64,000 nt of DNA from Alentia gelatinosa (GCA_950022655.1 OX465587.1:30197716-30261715), one strand, 5' to 3'; shown: positions 44,956 to 56,780, counted from the stretch's first letter. The notes: generated from the sequence alone by a model not told the origin. Translations and numbers: made by a program.

Positions 44956-45334
44956 GATAACTTAATCTGGAATAATCTAAATTATATAACCTGAAATCAT
45001 CTTCGTTAAGGTACAAACCTATATATTTTTTTATTTCTTTCTTTCTCACCCTGGTATTTTTCTCCATAGGCTTTAACATTAGGATCTCATACTCCACAGC
45101 CGTGAAGGTAGTGTTCGCAATACTCAATGGCTAATTGGATGAATTATCATATTAATTTATAATGTTCCTGATCATGTATACGGTGTAGGATATAATCAAA
45201 ACCCAATGATGAAAATAACTTGGCACACACTGCACCTGGATTGACTGCTATGTAATTCACTTAGCTTTGCTTCATGAATTACTCCACGGTCAAACTCGGT
45301 GGAGTGCGGACAAAGTTATTTTCATCTTGTGAGT

Positions 45335-46289
45335 ATCCTTCCTAGTTGAGCGCGGGAAATCGCGCTCATATACGTCATCTAGATAGAGGTTAGAATGCTC
45401 ACAGAGGCTTTCAGCTTACTGCAAAGAATCTAACCCTTCAGTATCCATGCACCAACTATAAAGACCTGGCCAGAAGAGCAGGGGTCCAGTATCAAGCCTT
45501 ACCATACCCCCTGCCCTACTACTGACTTGGTTCCTTTTAATAGAACTTTCTCAAGTGGCTGAGTGACCTTGTGATTGTGTGTGCGCTGCAGTCTAGGAAA
45601 TCAACAGGAATCACATATTTTCAATGTATAAAATACTCAAGATGAAAACCAGGATTCTATAAATGGTTCAAGATCACAGAGAAAGGACAATTATGGTATT
45701 TTGAGTGTGATAAGTGTACAAACTATGAGCAAATAGTATGTTCATCATTGATGAATGGGTGTGCAATTATAAATGAATAACAATTGAAAGGTTTACATTC
45801 AGCATCTGCCTGTGTCTACGATTCAAATATATCAAACACCAGTAGGTCAATCAGGTATTTTGGTCTTGAGTGATTGGGCAGTTGACCAAGACCTTCAATG
45901 AAAAATTCAGTCACAACCATGACGAGTTGAATGGGATGTGTGGTATGCTAGACCAGGCACAAGTCGAAATCAAAAGTTAGCCAACCTACGACAAACACCT
46001 GAAAAGAAATATGCCAATGTATTTATGACTTGATTATGAAACATTTTCACTGTATTAGGATACTTCAATTTTGATTAAGTAATCAGTTGTCATCTGTTGA
46101 CACATGTGATATATGGTGATACTTTGGAAAAAACTATTAAATCCATTCTCTGGGTTTATTGAAACATTCTTACTTTTATTTGATGAAATGATTTAGGTAT
46201 ACCGCGCTCTTCCATTATAAATGGAAATAACATTTGCTCCTAGTATACCAAGGTCCTAATATTTTGGTCTATCCTTGGGTTATGAACAA
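45335..46289. other. unassigned segment with one repeat fragment
   Basis: A partial copy of the 8575-type interspersed repeat lies at 45735-45885. Nothing else was recognised. Confidence 0.45.
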
Positions 46290-46290
46290 T

Positions 46291-46295
<5 letters not shown>

Positions 46296-46339
<44 letters not shown>

Positions 46340-46522
46340 ATATATATATAAATACATATATATATATATATGATATATATATAGAGAGAGAAAGAGAGAC
46401 AGACAGACAGAGACAGAGACAGACAGAGAGACAGACAGACAGACAGAGACAGACAGAGACAGACAGTGACAGAGACAGAGAGAGACAGAGACAGACAGAC
46501 AGAGAGAGAGAGAGAGAGAGAG
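46296..46522. repeat. compound microsatellite (TC)n-(TA)n-(GACA)n
   Basis: About 22 TC/CT units, then an AT-rich TATA block, then GACA/GA-rich units. Frames across it are meaningless. Confidence 0.97.
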
Positions 46523-46911
46523 GACGATTACCAAGTGACATGCTAAAAGATTCATGCAGGGACCGGTTCTGAAATTATGAAATGTTCAGACATTCCTGAG
46601 ATAAGTGGACAAATGGCTGCTGCTAAGGAGGTGAGAAATCCTATCATGTTAAATCATCTGCAGGTGAAAGGGACCCTCTGCCTGCCTGCAGCTATTAGTG
46701 TGTTAAGATTACCTGTGAAGGAGTCACACCTCGACAGGCCACGAACATACCGCGACTGATTTACAGCCAGGCTTAAGTCCTCATGAGTGTGGGAACACGT
46801 TTCACTATTAACGGCGCACCACTCGCCAAAAACCAGCTTCACTGTGCTTATCGAAAACGAGGCGTGATACCTGATGTGGTTTCACAGTGCAGTGGTGCAT
46901 GCCTATGTATA

Positions 46912-47467
46912 AAGCCTATAAGACAGCGACCCGACCATTGTGCCCGATCACACCTTTGCCCGACGAATCCGTCGGTTCGGACAGAATTGGGTCGCTGTAC
47001 GCACTTCACAGACCCGATTTTAATCGGGTCGGGCATTACTAGCGTGGGGGTAATGACCGACTCTGCCCGACCTTAATCGTGTCGCTGTACGCACTTCACC
47101 GACTGTTCCAGATTCTGAGAATGTCATTTGAACATTGATGCTACCAATCCCCTAGTCCGATTTACAAGTGCCTTATACCAATTTGTAGGGGAGACAGAGG
47201 TGATAATGAATCTGAAAACTGTTTCTGAATATTTTGATTAGATCCAAAGTTATCAAACTTTTAATTATTTTCTATGATTCCACACCAGCGGCCCATGGCT
47301 CACCCCGGCTCGGCTCCTGGCGGCTCTTGATCGGGTCGCTGTACAAGGTCATAAAGTGGAGATGTGTGATCGGCAAAGGGTATAAGACAGCAACATTCTT
47401 GTTCCCGATTATAATCGGTGATCGGATCGGGGAGAATCTGTGGAAAATGTCGCTGTCTTATGGGCTT
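46912..47467. mobile_element. TIR element family AAGCCYATAAGACAGCGAC
   Basis: 556 bp. The ends AAGCCTATAAGACAGCGACC and its inverted copy (GTCGCTGTCTTATGGGCTT) match well. The interior repeats GGGTCGCTGTAC and CCGATTATAATCGG-like phrases. No transposase. Confidence 0.85.
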
Positions 47468-47526
47468 AAAACATTAGTTAGATTTTAGACAAATAAACCA
47501 GCAGATATAGAAACCAAGTCCAGTTA

Positions 47527-47610
47527 TGTTTAGGTGTTGGGTTAAGGTTAGGGATAGGGTTAGGGGTACGGTTAGGGTTGGGATAGGGAAAGGGTTAGGG
47601 TAAGGGGAAA
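47527..47610 (+). repeat. degenerate interstitial telomere-like tract
   Basis: About a dozen TTAGGG-like hexamers (GGTTAGGG, GGGTTAGGG, GGGATAGGG), all in the same orientation. Confidence 0.8.
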
Positions 47611-47734
47611 ACTTTTCTGTTTGTTTTCTTCCCCAGGAAAGACCAAATCTGAAGCCAAGGTAACATACTTACTACTAAATATAGTAGTTATCCACAGTTG
47701 TAATAAGATACTTGAATTGGGAAGATTTAAAACG

Positions 47735-47795
47735 GGTCGAGTTTTTTACGGGTCGAGTTCGTTACGGGTCAAGTTCGTTACGGGTCGAGTTCCCC
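47735..47795 (+). repeat. short 16-bp tandem repeat
   Basis: Four copies of ACGGGTC(G/A)AGTTCGTT. Confidence 0.85.
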
Positions 47796-47799
47796 ATTA

Positions 47800-48404
47800 T
47801 TCGCTCAAAACACATTTCTGGAGGCCAGTAAGAACGAGGCTTAGTGCCAAAGCTATGGGATTCGAGGCTAGATTTTTCGTTTTCGGTCTCGTTTACAACT
47901 ATTGAGGTGCACTTCACTACAATGATTTTTGAATAAGTTTGTCTTGAAGCTACAATGACAGTGGATAAATCTAGAGAAATTATCCATTCTATTCTAAACT
48001 TCCTTTTTTTTATTTTCCCAATAATTACGTATACAAGAAGTGTGCCTATGGTTAAAGTTGGACACCTTCCTGCAGGGCAAAACCCAATATGGCGGCGGGT
48101 GTGAAGGTCACCTTGAAGGTCACTGAAGGTCACTGGCCCAATGGGCAGAGAAGGGAGAAGACAATGGTCACTGAGGATTGATGTTAAACGTTGCGGCTTT
48201 GGACAAGCGTTAGAGGCAGAACATGACAGACGATCTTAACACAACCCGGGTGGTGACAGTTAAACAAGGCCTTGAGGCACTCCCAGTCCCAGTTCGGGTT
48301 TCACAGACGTGTGATAGTTAAGATGGATGGACGTCAAGGAAGATGCACCCGTCATTTTAACGTGCGTTTTGACGTACCGTGAACGTTCTGCGTCATTTAC
48401 ATAT
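47800..48404. other. unassigned segment
   Basis: No ORF of interest beyond a 123-codon minus-strand frame lacking any recognisable motif, and no shared repeat. Confidence 0.4.
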
Positions 48405-48645
48405 TATTATCCTACCCCTAATACAAAACCGTCATTAATTTAGCATAGGCAAATTCTATCTGGCGTGCCATGACATAAAGTAAAATTTATGTACTGAGAG
48501 AAATTGACCAATCACCGATCGGGAATTATTCACCTGAATGAATAGTTCCGGCTGAGGAGCAGAAATTCCCACAGCTATCAAACATGGACAGAATCGAGTC
48601 GGACTTTCCTAATATCATTTATTCGTGGATATGGGGTAGGATAGA
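48405..48645. repeat. fold-back module, body type I', reversed
   Basis: Begins TTATCCTACCCCTAATA and shares GGCAAATTCTATCTGGCGTG and GCCATGACATAAAGT with 62400-62530. A palindrome with GGCTGAGGAG at its apex follows. Confidence 0.65.
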
Positions 48646-48764
48646 TACGAAACCAAAATCAAGTTATACTTGTTAGTGTCTAAACCACTCTGGTCAGGTC
48701 TGTTCCTCACTATGCTGTGAGTGTTACTGAATTCCATCTGTTCCTCGATATTTTGGTCAAAAAG

Positions 48765-49029
48765 TATCGAAATATCTCTGACCAGATTCCATTCAGTCAC
48801 ACTAACTATATCTCTATATATTACAGATGGACTACACTCATACACTAAGTCATCCAATGCTAAGGAATACGTTGCCATGTGTGTGTTTGGCTGCAGGCAT
48901 TGAGTAACCAAGTAGATAAGGTGCAACACCGGCCTGTGGAATAAGGTCTATACAGGTGTTGCCGTTCAGCGCCGCCTAACGGCCCACTGTCTCGTTACAC
49001 GGCTGCTTGGACAAACACCACGAATACCA
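48765..49029 (-). repeat. 265-bp inverted repeat, right copy
   Basis: Inverted partner of 43677-43941. On its outer (left) side it lacks the palindrome apex that follows the other copy, so a deletion has removed the hairpin tip here. Confidence 0.88.
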
Positions 49030-49189
49030 ACATGTGTACCAACTGAGGCTTTTGCCACCTTATTGATTTTATAGACATGTTTACCACGCTTGTACAACAT
49101 CTCGAAAGGAACGTATTGTATACCATACTGATTTAAATCAATAAAGAAATCTTACCAAAAAAAAAAAAAAAAAAATGCTCAGCTAAGGC

Positions 49190-49800
49190 TTCGCGTAGTA
49201 ATACACGACCTTCCCATCGTGGCATAAACACTGACAAGTCTAACTCTTGTTCGGTTTCTACTAAGTATATATACCTTTATCTCACCTCTGGTATTTTTTC
49301 TCCATAGACTTAACATTGGTACCTTGTATCCAACGCCCATGAGATATTTAGGAAAAATATCTAATGGGGGATTATGTCACAAATATTAGCCCATTAGTCA
49401 ATGTGAAGGGTGAGATAAATACACAATTACACATTACCATGATTTTGATCTGAGTGCCCGTATTCCCCGCGTAATTGACCCGTAGTAATACTCCGAGAGA
49501 TAGCGAGGAATATTGCGTAGCGTCAACACCAAGGAGTACATGGCCAGACAGATCGGAATCATGGTAATTTCGTTGTGTTTATTAATCACCTTTCGATAAA
49601 TTATTAAAAACCAAATCCTGTAAATAATTAGAAATTCGACGCAAGCGCCGTTTATTGCTTATATATAATAGTTCCTATAATGCCTGTCAGTTGGCTTAGG
49701 CTTTCTGTATTCTACTCAGTAGCGATCTCGAGGCTCCTCATGCTTATTATGGAGACTCCGTATTGGGTGGGTAATAAATTCTGAAACCCATTCAAATTTA
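49190..49800. repeat. alternating palindrome-body-palindrome-body string
   Basis: Order: half palindrome (49190-49265), type I body (TTTATCTCACC ... GGGTGAGATAAATAC), palindrome 49421-49575 with boxes CGAG 49494 and CGAG 49504 (loop 6), body bounded by TTTATTAATCACC and GGTGGGTAATAAA, then the start of another palindrome cut off by the TIR element at 49842. Confidence 0.78.
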
Positions 49801-49841
49801 CAGTCAGAGCCCAATCCCATCTCGTTTGAGTCGCTGTATAA

Positions 49842-50131
49842 GGCCGGCGTCCACCTACTACGATAGAAATTTAGACCTACCGATATGGCACCGATACAAA
49901 AAGTCTATATCGGCGACATATCGGGAAGGTGCAAAATCGTAGACATATGTCTAGACAAGCCAATTCACCACGCATCGACAGGGGTAGACCCCATCTTTTA
50001 TTGGTGCCTAATCACAGAAACGTGGTCAACTGCTCCGATATTAGGTGACCTTCCGACGTGATATTGATTTTGTATCGGGAGGTCCATCATAGACTATATC
50101 GGAGCAATATCGTAGTAGGTGGACGCCGGGC
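49842..50131. mobile_element. TIR element family GGCGTCCACC, copy 3 (inverted)
   Basis: Reverse orientation relative to copies 1 and 2, with the same interior landmarks. It truncates a fold-back palindrome on its left. The right end reads GTAGGTGGACGCCGGGC. Confidence 0.87.
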
Positions 50132-50462
50132 TTAACGCGTCTCCGCCTTTTCTTTTTTTTCTTTTTTAGGTTTTTTATTTATACTGGAGTTAACTGTAAG
50201 GGTCAGTCAGTCCCTATCTTCCACAGGCTCCAGTTTCTAGGTAACCCTCGTAGATTAAACAATGCCCAGTGAATGGGCGTATACAGGCAATGGAGGGCTT
50301 CAAGGTAGTTACACTAATTGCCTTGTATATTACTACGCAATTCAAACTCGATGGAATACGACCTCGGACCCTAAACTTTCATAGGTTTCCTCTATAGTAG
50401 CCATATGTCCTACACAAATATCCATGTCGGATTTATGGCCGTCTTTAAAACGTCTGAGAATA

Positions 50463-50658
50463 GGCCCGTTTCCATTGACCGACGAAAACGGTGTAGAATT
50501 TTTTAGTTCTCCTAGAAGCCCATTACCATTGGCCATCACCGATCTTCAGTCATGAACCACCGACGGACCTTTAGCACTGCTGACGCAAAATATAAATAGG
50601 CTATTGGGGGAACAAACAAAATCTACACCATTTTCGTCGGCCAATGGAAACGGGCGTA
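50463..50658. mobile_element. TIR element family CCCGTTTCCATTGGCCGA, copy 2
   Basis: About 196 bp, ends AGGCCCGTTTCCATTG(A/G)CC and complement. The interior has CACCGACGGACCTTTAGCAC and is close to 35034-35222. Confidence 0.85.
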
Positions 50659-51974
50659 TAGTTTGAATCTGGACTGAGGTAGCAACTTTGTAGGGAACTT
50701 CTAAACATCAAGTGGCAATACAAATATTCACTGCAAGCAGCCACACTGCCCTGCCAATTCCTGTGCTAATATTATAAGGCAAACGGCCTCGTCCACTACA
50801 AATACCCCTGACATAAGAACCACGGCTGATACAGGGCTGCACAGATTAGTGTTTGCATCATAGTAAGTGAAACGAAACACTTAACCACCCACAATGTTAC
50901 ACAGATCTATATTTAGAAAGGACCACACATGGGATAGACCTAGTACAGTCTGTTGTCGCCAGGGCCAGGGCGCACATGCTCAAACTAAGACTGCTATGCG
51001 CTGCCATTCTGAGGCAGGGAGTCCTGCCTCTGCTGGTATTATGCTGCGCTGATTGATTTGCCATGAACCAGTGTGTTACTCTTCAAGCATAGGTCCTAGA
51101 GTAGCTTTTACTGGGTATGTACCAAATAAATCGGCTTGGAGAGTTAGAATGATTCCTCAGGCGCTAAAATTAGAACATTCAATCAAGAAATACCCTTCTC
51201 CAATCAGTGCCCAGGGAACTGGCAAATAGGAGCCGTACTCTGTTAGACCCTTAGACGGCGCGGTCTATAAACGGACTACATATGGGAATGGTTGAAGTGT
51301 CAGCATAGATTCATGGTTTTGTCGTGACTGGAATTTAATAATCTCATTTATCGCACACCTGTGCACATAGTTCTTATACTTTCTTTGGTTGAAGTGTTTA
51401 TTACAATTTCTCCCACGAGGGTAGAAGGGGGGGGGGAGTTCTCCCAATTGTACATTGCAAATTCTCAACTTTGTGGGAGCCATTATGCTCTTATACAAAA
51501 ATGCATAGGTGAAGAATGATATTATATAGTATGTAAGATCTAATAGGGCGTGACATTTTAGTACAAAGATATTCACATCAAAACGATGATAGCAGCCAGT
51601 CGTAGCGGAATCGTTTCCCAAGGAAGTGAGGTTCTTATCAAATGATTATAGTGCAATGAGATTGTTCATGTGTTGATCTTTTCTTACAGAGGAAAATGTG
51701 CAGCGATGGAGGGGTGCACATGTAGCTAGAAGGATATACTATTGTTCATCGTGGGAGTGAGCACATGTTAACACCAATGGGTTTATGGTAGTTTTGAACA
51801 GGGAGAATGAACTGTGTAATGGAATCATGATACTGAATAAAAGAAAGCGCTGCTCGTTTTAAAAAAAAACGATGATAGATGAAAACTAATTTGATTGGTT
51901 ATTTTACATATTGAGTTCATAACACCGGTTGTCAAACCGCCAGTTGAATACCTCACGGCCAGATCCAACTGTAA
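50659..51974. other. unassigned segment
   Basis: The largest frame (51265-51621, minus) begins with TTG and has no recognisable domain. No shared repeat was recognised. Confidence 0.45.
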
Positions 51975-52247
51975 GGCCTGGCGTCCACCTACTAAGATAG
52001 AAATTAGACCTATCATTACGATACACAAAGCAGATATCAAATACATCGAGAAGGTGCAAAATCATAGACATATGTCTAGACAATCCAATCCACCACGCAT
52101 TGTATGGAGTTTTTATCGATGTCTAATCGCAGAAACATGGTCAACTGCCCTGATATTAGGTGACCTTCCGACGCGATTTTGATTTTTTATCGGGAGGTGC
52201 ATCGTAGACCATATCGGAGCCATATCGTAGTAGGTGGACGCCAGCTC
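51975..52247. mobile_element. TIR element family GGCGTCCACC, copy 4 (inverted)
   Basis: Same interior order as copy 3, more diverged at the left end. The right end is GTAGGTGGACGCCAG. Confidence 0.82.
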
Positions 52248-52309
52248 TTAGTCTGCGCTATACGTTTTAACCTGGTCTGGAATTGATAGCCCGTTTAAAG
52301 TCTCTTATA

Positions 52310-52840
52310 TTATATATCCATGCCATATATACTGTAAATACACACTGCCTCGCCATATAACGTAAAAATACCGTACGGAATACTGTCCCGTACGGGAAAA
52401 TACGGAACAGTGTTCCGTGCGGGAAAATACGGAACAGTGTAGTGTACATGTCGACTAAAACATTAGTTTTTAGACCAAATTAAGTCAATAATCTTTATTG
52501 ATTTCGGGCATATATAGTAAATATATAACAACCTACCATGCTGTACAAGCTACAAAACTCAATGATAATATACAGTTCGTACGGAACTTGGCGTAAACGC
52601 ATCGTTCCGTAGAAACCGTAAATTATCATCTCATATTGTACCTTATACAGTATGGTCAGGAAGTTTTATATAAGAACGACCTACCATGCTTGTACAAGCC
52701 ACAAAACTCAATAATAATTTATGGTTTGTACGGAACTTGGCGTAAACGCCTCATTCCGTACGGACCATAAATTATCATCTCGTTTTGTATATTGTACAGC
52801 CTGGTCAGGATGTTTTATATAAGTATTGTCTATGTCCTGA
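52310..52840. repeat. two fold-back palindromes, body type IV
   Basis: Palindromes at about 52530-52665 and 52675-52820 are arranged head to tail, preceded by a type IV body (52315-52520). The box positions carry CTCA, CTTG, ATCG and CTCG forms, i.e. decayed CTCG. Confidence 0.75.
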
Positions 52841-52966
52841 GTTTCTTTAGACAGTCTTTCCCACAGTTAAGTTCCTCTATAGTAAGGGCCTTTTTAATAC
52901 TTGGGCCTCGGGAGGTAATTTATCCGAGCCTTACCTCATGCCTTTAACTTTCTTTCACAGTTTCCC

Positions 52967-53590
52967 TCTAAAAGAGGAAACACACTGTACGATTTCGTTC
53001 CCACCGATTAACTCCCTAAATCGGAAGGGCATTTTAACTTGTCTCAGGCGAATTTGCGCTTGGCATCGACCATCACAGCAGGATTTATAGATGGGGGTGG
53101 AGGTTATTAGTGAGAATTTATCTTAAGCAAATTCTGTTCACACTGGACGACTGACTTCCGATTTTCTCGGAGATTCGAGGCCACCGATAAAGGAACAAGT
53201 AATAAATCTCAGTATATGGGAGCTAAATCGGTGAGCTGGCCTCAGTCTGTGTGTGGCAGGGGCATTTCTGCTCACCCAGCAACTAATTATGGGCCAAAGT
53301 TGGTAGGCACCACGGGGGTATTTCTTAAACTCCGTTGTCGGCGACAACGGGAAGGAACACATTCCTTAATTTATCGCTCCCGGTTTCGGAACATTGGACT
53401 GCAGTTTGTGGGCGACAAAGGTACATCGCCACGGGTGGGATTTCCAAATCTTAGGCAAATTACTGTAGGGGGGTGCCACACTGGCCGACACATTTTCTAG
53501 GCCTCCCCTGAGCTTACGATTGTTCTTTTGTCGCCGAGAAAGGAACATTCATGATCCGAAATCGTACAGTGTGTATGGGCTTTTAAACGA
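52967..53590. mobile_element. TIR element, about 620 bp (CACACTGTACGATTTCGG ends)
   Basis: Ends ACACACTGTACGATTTCG (52982) and the inverted CGAAATCGTACAGTGTGT (53558-53575). The interior contains CAACGGGAAGGAACA-like phrases also present in the elements at 57388 and 60300. Frames of up to 94 codons inside have no recognisable domain. Confidence 0.75.
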
Positions 53591-54070
53591 CGCACTATGA
53601 ATGTCACATAGCATGAAGTCTTCAGAGTGGCATCAAAAAGCAGTCCTGCACCAGGGCCATGTACCGTGTCACTCTCTGAGCGGGCATGGCATTGTGCTCA
53701 CACCCTGCTGTCCAATTACCCCGTGAGAACCATCTGTCACATTATAACCCTGCATCTTAATGAGATTTACGAGACTGTCCCCAGTCACAGAGCATTATAA
53801 CCAGGGACCTGGGACCTGTTTCAGTAGTCTTGTGACATTAGGCCTAGACAGACATCAACAGCGGAACCAACAGTGCAAGCAACAATGGAAAAAGACTAGC
53901 AAATATCAGAAGATCGAAGTGACCAATCATCTTCATATTTGGAACGATTATAGATTATATGTATCCCCTACTCATGTTAAAGTGTCATTGCTTAATTCCT
54001 ACGAGAAGTGAGTGAAACTCTGTGTGTCATTGACTGCAATCTTGTGATATGTCCGTATGGTGTCACAGAC
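53591..54070. other. unassigned segment
   Basis: An 83-codon frame at 53760-54011 has no recognisable motif. Confidence 0.4.
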
Positions 54071-54142
54071 GCCATCTAGACATGTCACGAAACTACTGAA
54101 ACAGGTCCCTGTTTCACTAGTTTTGTGACATGTCTAGATGGC
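54071..54142. repeat. 35-bp stem, near-loopless hairpin
   Basis: GCCATCTAGACATGTCACGA continues to ACAGG, a 2-nt turn, then the return strand with about three mismatches. Diverged arm fragments occur at 21420-21465, 54215-54260 and 54350-54395. Confidence 0.85.
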
Positions 54143-54922
54143 GTGTCCGGTTTGTCCAGTTTCATAAGAACTAGACGTTAGACTTCGTTTTGTCCGTTCT
54201 TGCTTGCACTGTTGGTGCCACTTTTGTCACGAAACTAGTGAAAGAGGTCCATGATGTGTAGATTTGTCTAATTCTTATGTCTGAGGTCTGTCTTTTTCTA
54301 AGGGCAGCTACTTGTGTTGTCACGAAACTAGACAACCCCAATGTCTGTATGGTGTCACAGACATGTCACAAAACTAATGAAACAGGTCCCTGGTAACACC
54401 ATCAAATCGGTTAGAGTCTGTAAAGAGGGATTCACATATAGAGACTAATATCTCTGAGACGGGAGTACTTTAAACCTTTCCCCCAGTCCCATACAATTCT
54501 CCGTTGGTACAGAATTCTGATGATAAGGTGCTTTTACCAGTGTCTTCTACTCGTGAGGTTACGGAGCCAACACAATGCGTGACATAAATAAACTCAAACT
54601 CGTGACGTCGCTTGATAATCTACAATGAGTCTCGTGCAGGTGATAATGATTGATCAAGTGGTTTTTGAGGTCATCCCTGAAAGCTTCTGAGCCTACGCAC
54701 ACCACAAGGCTGTTCCTGTATATTAAGACCTTTTTCTGTATCTCATACAAGGGTCATCGTTTAGTGATATTAGGAAACGTCCTTACTGACTTGATTGTCA
54801 ATTTTATCAGCTATGAATATTTCTTGATATATATTTCGCTTCTTAGAACCCAAGTACGATAAAACTGCTTGATCCGAGAGTGAGAATTCATGGACAAGGT
54901 CTGGACCACACCAACCTCTTAG

Positions 54923-55678
54923 TCGAAACAGAGTGGAGACAGAGGTGATGGCCAATCTAAGTCAGAACAGAGTGGAGACAGAGGTGGCGGCCAATCTAAG
55001 TCAGAACAGAGTGGAGACAGATGTGGTGGCCAATCTAAGTCAGAACAGAGTGGAGACAGAGGTGATGGTCAATCTAAGTCAGAACAGAGTGGAGACAGAG
55101 GTGGCGGCCAATCTAAGTCAGAACAGAGTGGAGACAGAGGTGGAGGCCAATCTAAGTCACAACAGAGTGGAGACAGAGGTGGTGGCCAATCTAAGTCTGA
55201 ACAGAGTGGAGACAGAGGTGATGGCCAATGTAAGTCACAACAGAGTGGAGACAGAGTTGGCAGTCAATCTAAGTCACAACAGAATGGAGACAGAGGTGGC
55301 GGCCAATCTAAGTCACAACAGAGTGGAGACAGAGGTGGCGGCCAATCTAAGTTACAACAGAGTGGAGACAGAGGTGGCGGCCAATCTAAGTCAGAACAGA
55401 GTGGAAACAGAGGTGGTGGCCAATCTAAGTTACAACAGAGTGGAGACAGAGGTGGCGGTCAATCTCTGACCAGACAAGCCTCTACCATTAGTGTGCTGAG
55501 AATGGCATTCAACCCGCGGCTATTTAACGTGGCCGGTGGTGCCTGCAACATGTTCTCTGTGCTCCCAAAGCCTGGCCATTATAACACAACAGGCACCCTG
55601 CCGAATACAATAGCGAGAACTGAGGTGCCTTCTATATCTGGCATCAGCGTGGCCGTCCACAGAGGGATTATAGCATAA
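54923..55678 (+). CDS. candidate terminal exon: fourteen 13-residue repeats plus unique tail, start-less frame
   Basis: An open frame of 251 codons with no ATG before its C-terminal quarter. It begins just after a splice-acceptor-like CCAACCTCTTAG (54911-54922) and ends at TAA 55676-55678. Residues from 4 on form fourteen repeats of exactly 39 bp (pattern S-G-D-R-G-x-G-Q-S-K-S-E/Q-Q), starting at 54932 and every 39 nt to 55439 without an indel. About 72 non-repetitive residues follow, with two Met-Asn/Asn-Pro rich segments. AATAAA lies 79 nt after the stop. A second frame is open only inside the repeat and closes at 55469. Differences between units are often synonymous glycine changes in this frame. 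The protein would be hydrophilic and probably disordered; I recognise no family. The segment just upstream resembles a repeat at 34568-34620, so the acceptor may lie in mobile DNA. Confidence 0.45.
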   Translation, partial: SKQSGDRGDGQSKSEQSGDRGGGQSKSEQSGDRCGGQSKSEQSGDRGDGQSKSEQSGDRGGGQSKSEQSGDRGGGQSKSQQSGDRGGGQSKSEQSGDRGDGQCKSQQSGDRVGSQSKSQQNGDRGGGQSKSQQSGDRGGGQSKLQQSGDRGGGQSKSEQSGNRGGGQSKLQQSGDRGGGQSLTRQASTISVLRMAFNPRLFNVAGGACNMFSVLPKPGHYNTTGTLPNTIARTEVPSISGISVAVHRGIIA

Positions 55679-55756
55679 GAGTTATTGCGGTGTAATGATC
55701 CGTTACAAACAACATTCGTCGTGGTATTTCATATAAAGATTATAAAAAGAATGTCA

Positions 55757-55762
55757 AATAAA
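55757..55762 (+). promoter_or_regulatory. candidate polyadenylation signal AATAAA
   Basis: Located 79 nt downstream of the stop of the open frame at 54923-55678. Frequent in AT-rich DNA, so weak evidence alone. Confidence 0.35.
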
Positions 55763-55764
55763 TA

Positions 55765-56449
55765 CCTTTAGATGGCCCCCTTTAACCCTCTTTAAATGCA
55801 TTAATCGGGATCTCGGTATAACTGTTATATCCCGTACATAGATAGTCCGAGAGACTTTGACTGCCTAGCGGACAGTCAGAGAGCACAACTGCTTATTCCC
55901 ATAGTACAAAATATCAGGTCCTTGGTTCTCTGTAATACTGTCAATGTAAGTGCATGTTTATGCTCCCTTACCTTCAGAAATGTATAATAATTCCTTTTTG
56001 ATGATACAACTCCTGTTTTGTTCCTTTGTGTTACTTTCGAGAACCTTTTTGTACAACTCATTTAACCACATTTCAACAGTTCCAACTCATGTCAGCCATA
56101 TTTGATAAGCTGGTTCCTGGCAATCCCCTGTGAAGGATTTCCTGCACTTTTGAAACCGAGTTTTGGTTATTTTTGGCGCCTGCAGAATGCATAGACATGG
56201 ATTTTACGAACACTGGCTGTTCTATTACTTAGAGCTAATGCAAAGGTAGGAAATTACTGTCATTTTACTGCATTTTGCCTCAGGAAACTGTCTATCACAA
56301 AATCAGAAAGATTCAACCTATATTTATAAGGAAAATGGCTGCTGAGCTGAAATGTACATTTTTGGTCGACCAGTTAGCCTAGGCCTCTATGGGACTGCTC
56401 TCTGACTGTCTGCACCACTTGCCAGTCGGAGCCTTTTGGACTAGTACTT
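55765..56449. other. unassigned segment
   Basis: No shared repeat or credible ORF was recognised. Confidence 0.45.
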
Positions 56450-56780
56450 ATATAGAACGTCCTGACCATGCGGTACAAGTCACAGAATGAGATGGTAATT
56501 TATGGTTTGTACGGACCGAGGCATTTATGCTGAGTTCCGTATAAACTGTAAATTATCATCAAGTTCTGTGACTTGTACAAGCATGGTTGGACGTTATATA
56601 TTTACTATATACCCAAAAAAAATTTTTAAATCATTAATTTAATTTTTAACAACCAATATATAATAAATGTGTATGGCAAGGTGGTCCGTATTTTAGTGTA
56701 CGGACCAGCGGTCCATACAGTATTTTTACGTCCAAAACGGTGCGTATTTACAGTATATATGGCATGGGTATATAGTAAAT
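56450..56780. repeat. fold-back module, body type IV
   Basis: Boxes TGAG 56488, CGAG 56517, TGAG 56531, CAAG 56560; gaps 25, 10, 25. Each altered box differs from CGAG by one C-to-T or G-to-A change. The body runs from TATTTACTATATACCC to GGGTATATAGTAAATA. It is inverted relative to 31361-31670. Confidence 0.84.

Noticed and set aside
51265..51621. 118-codon minus-strand frame, and the 130-codon frame at 59457-59849
   Set aside because: Both begin with TTG, lack recognisable domains and have no supporting signals.
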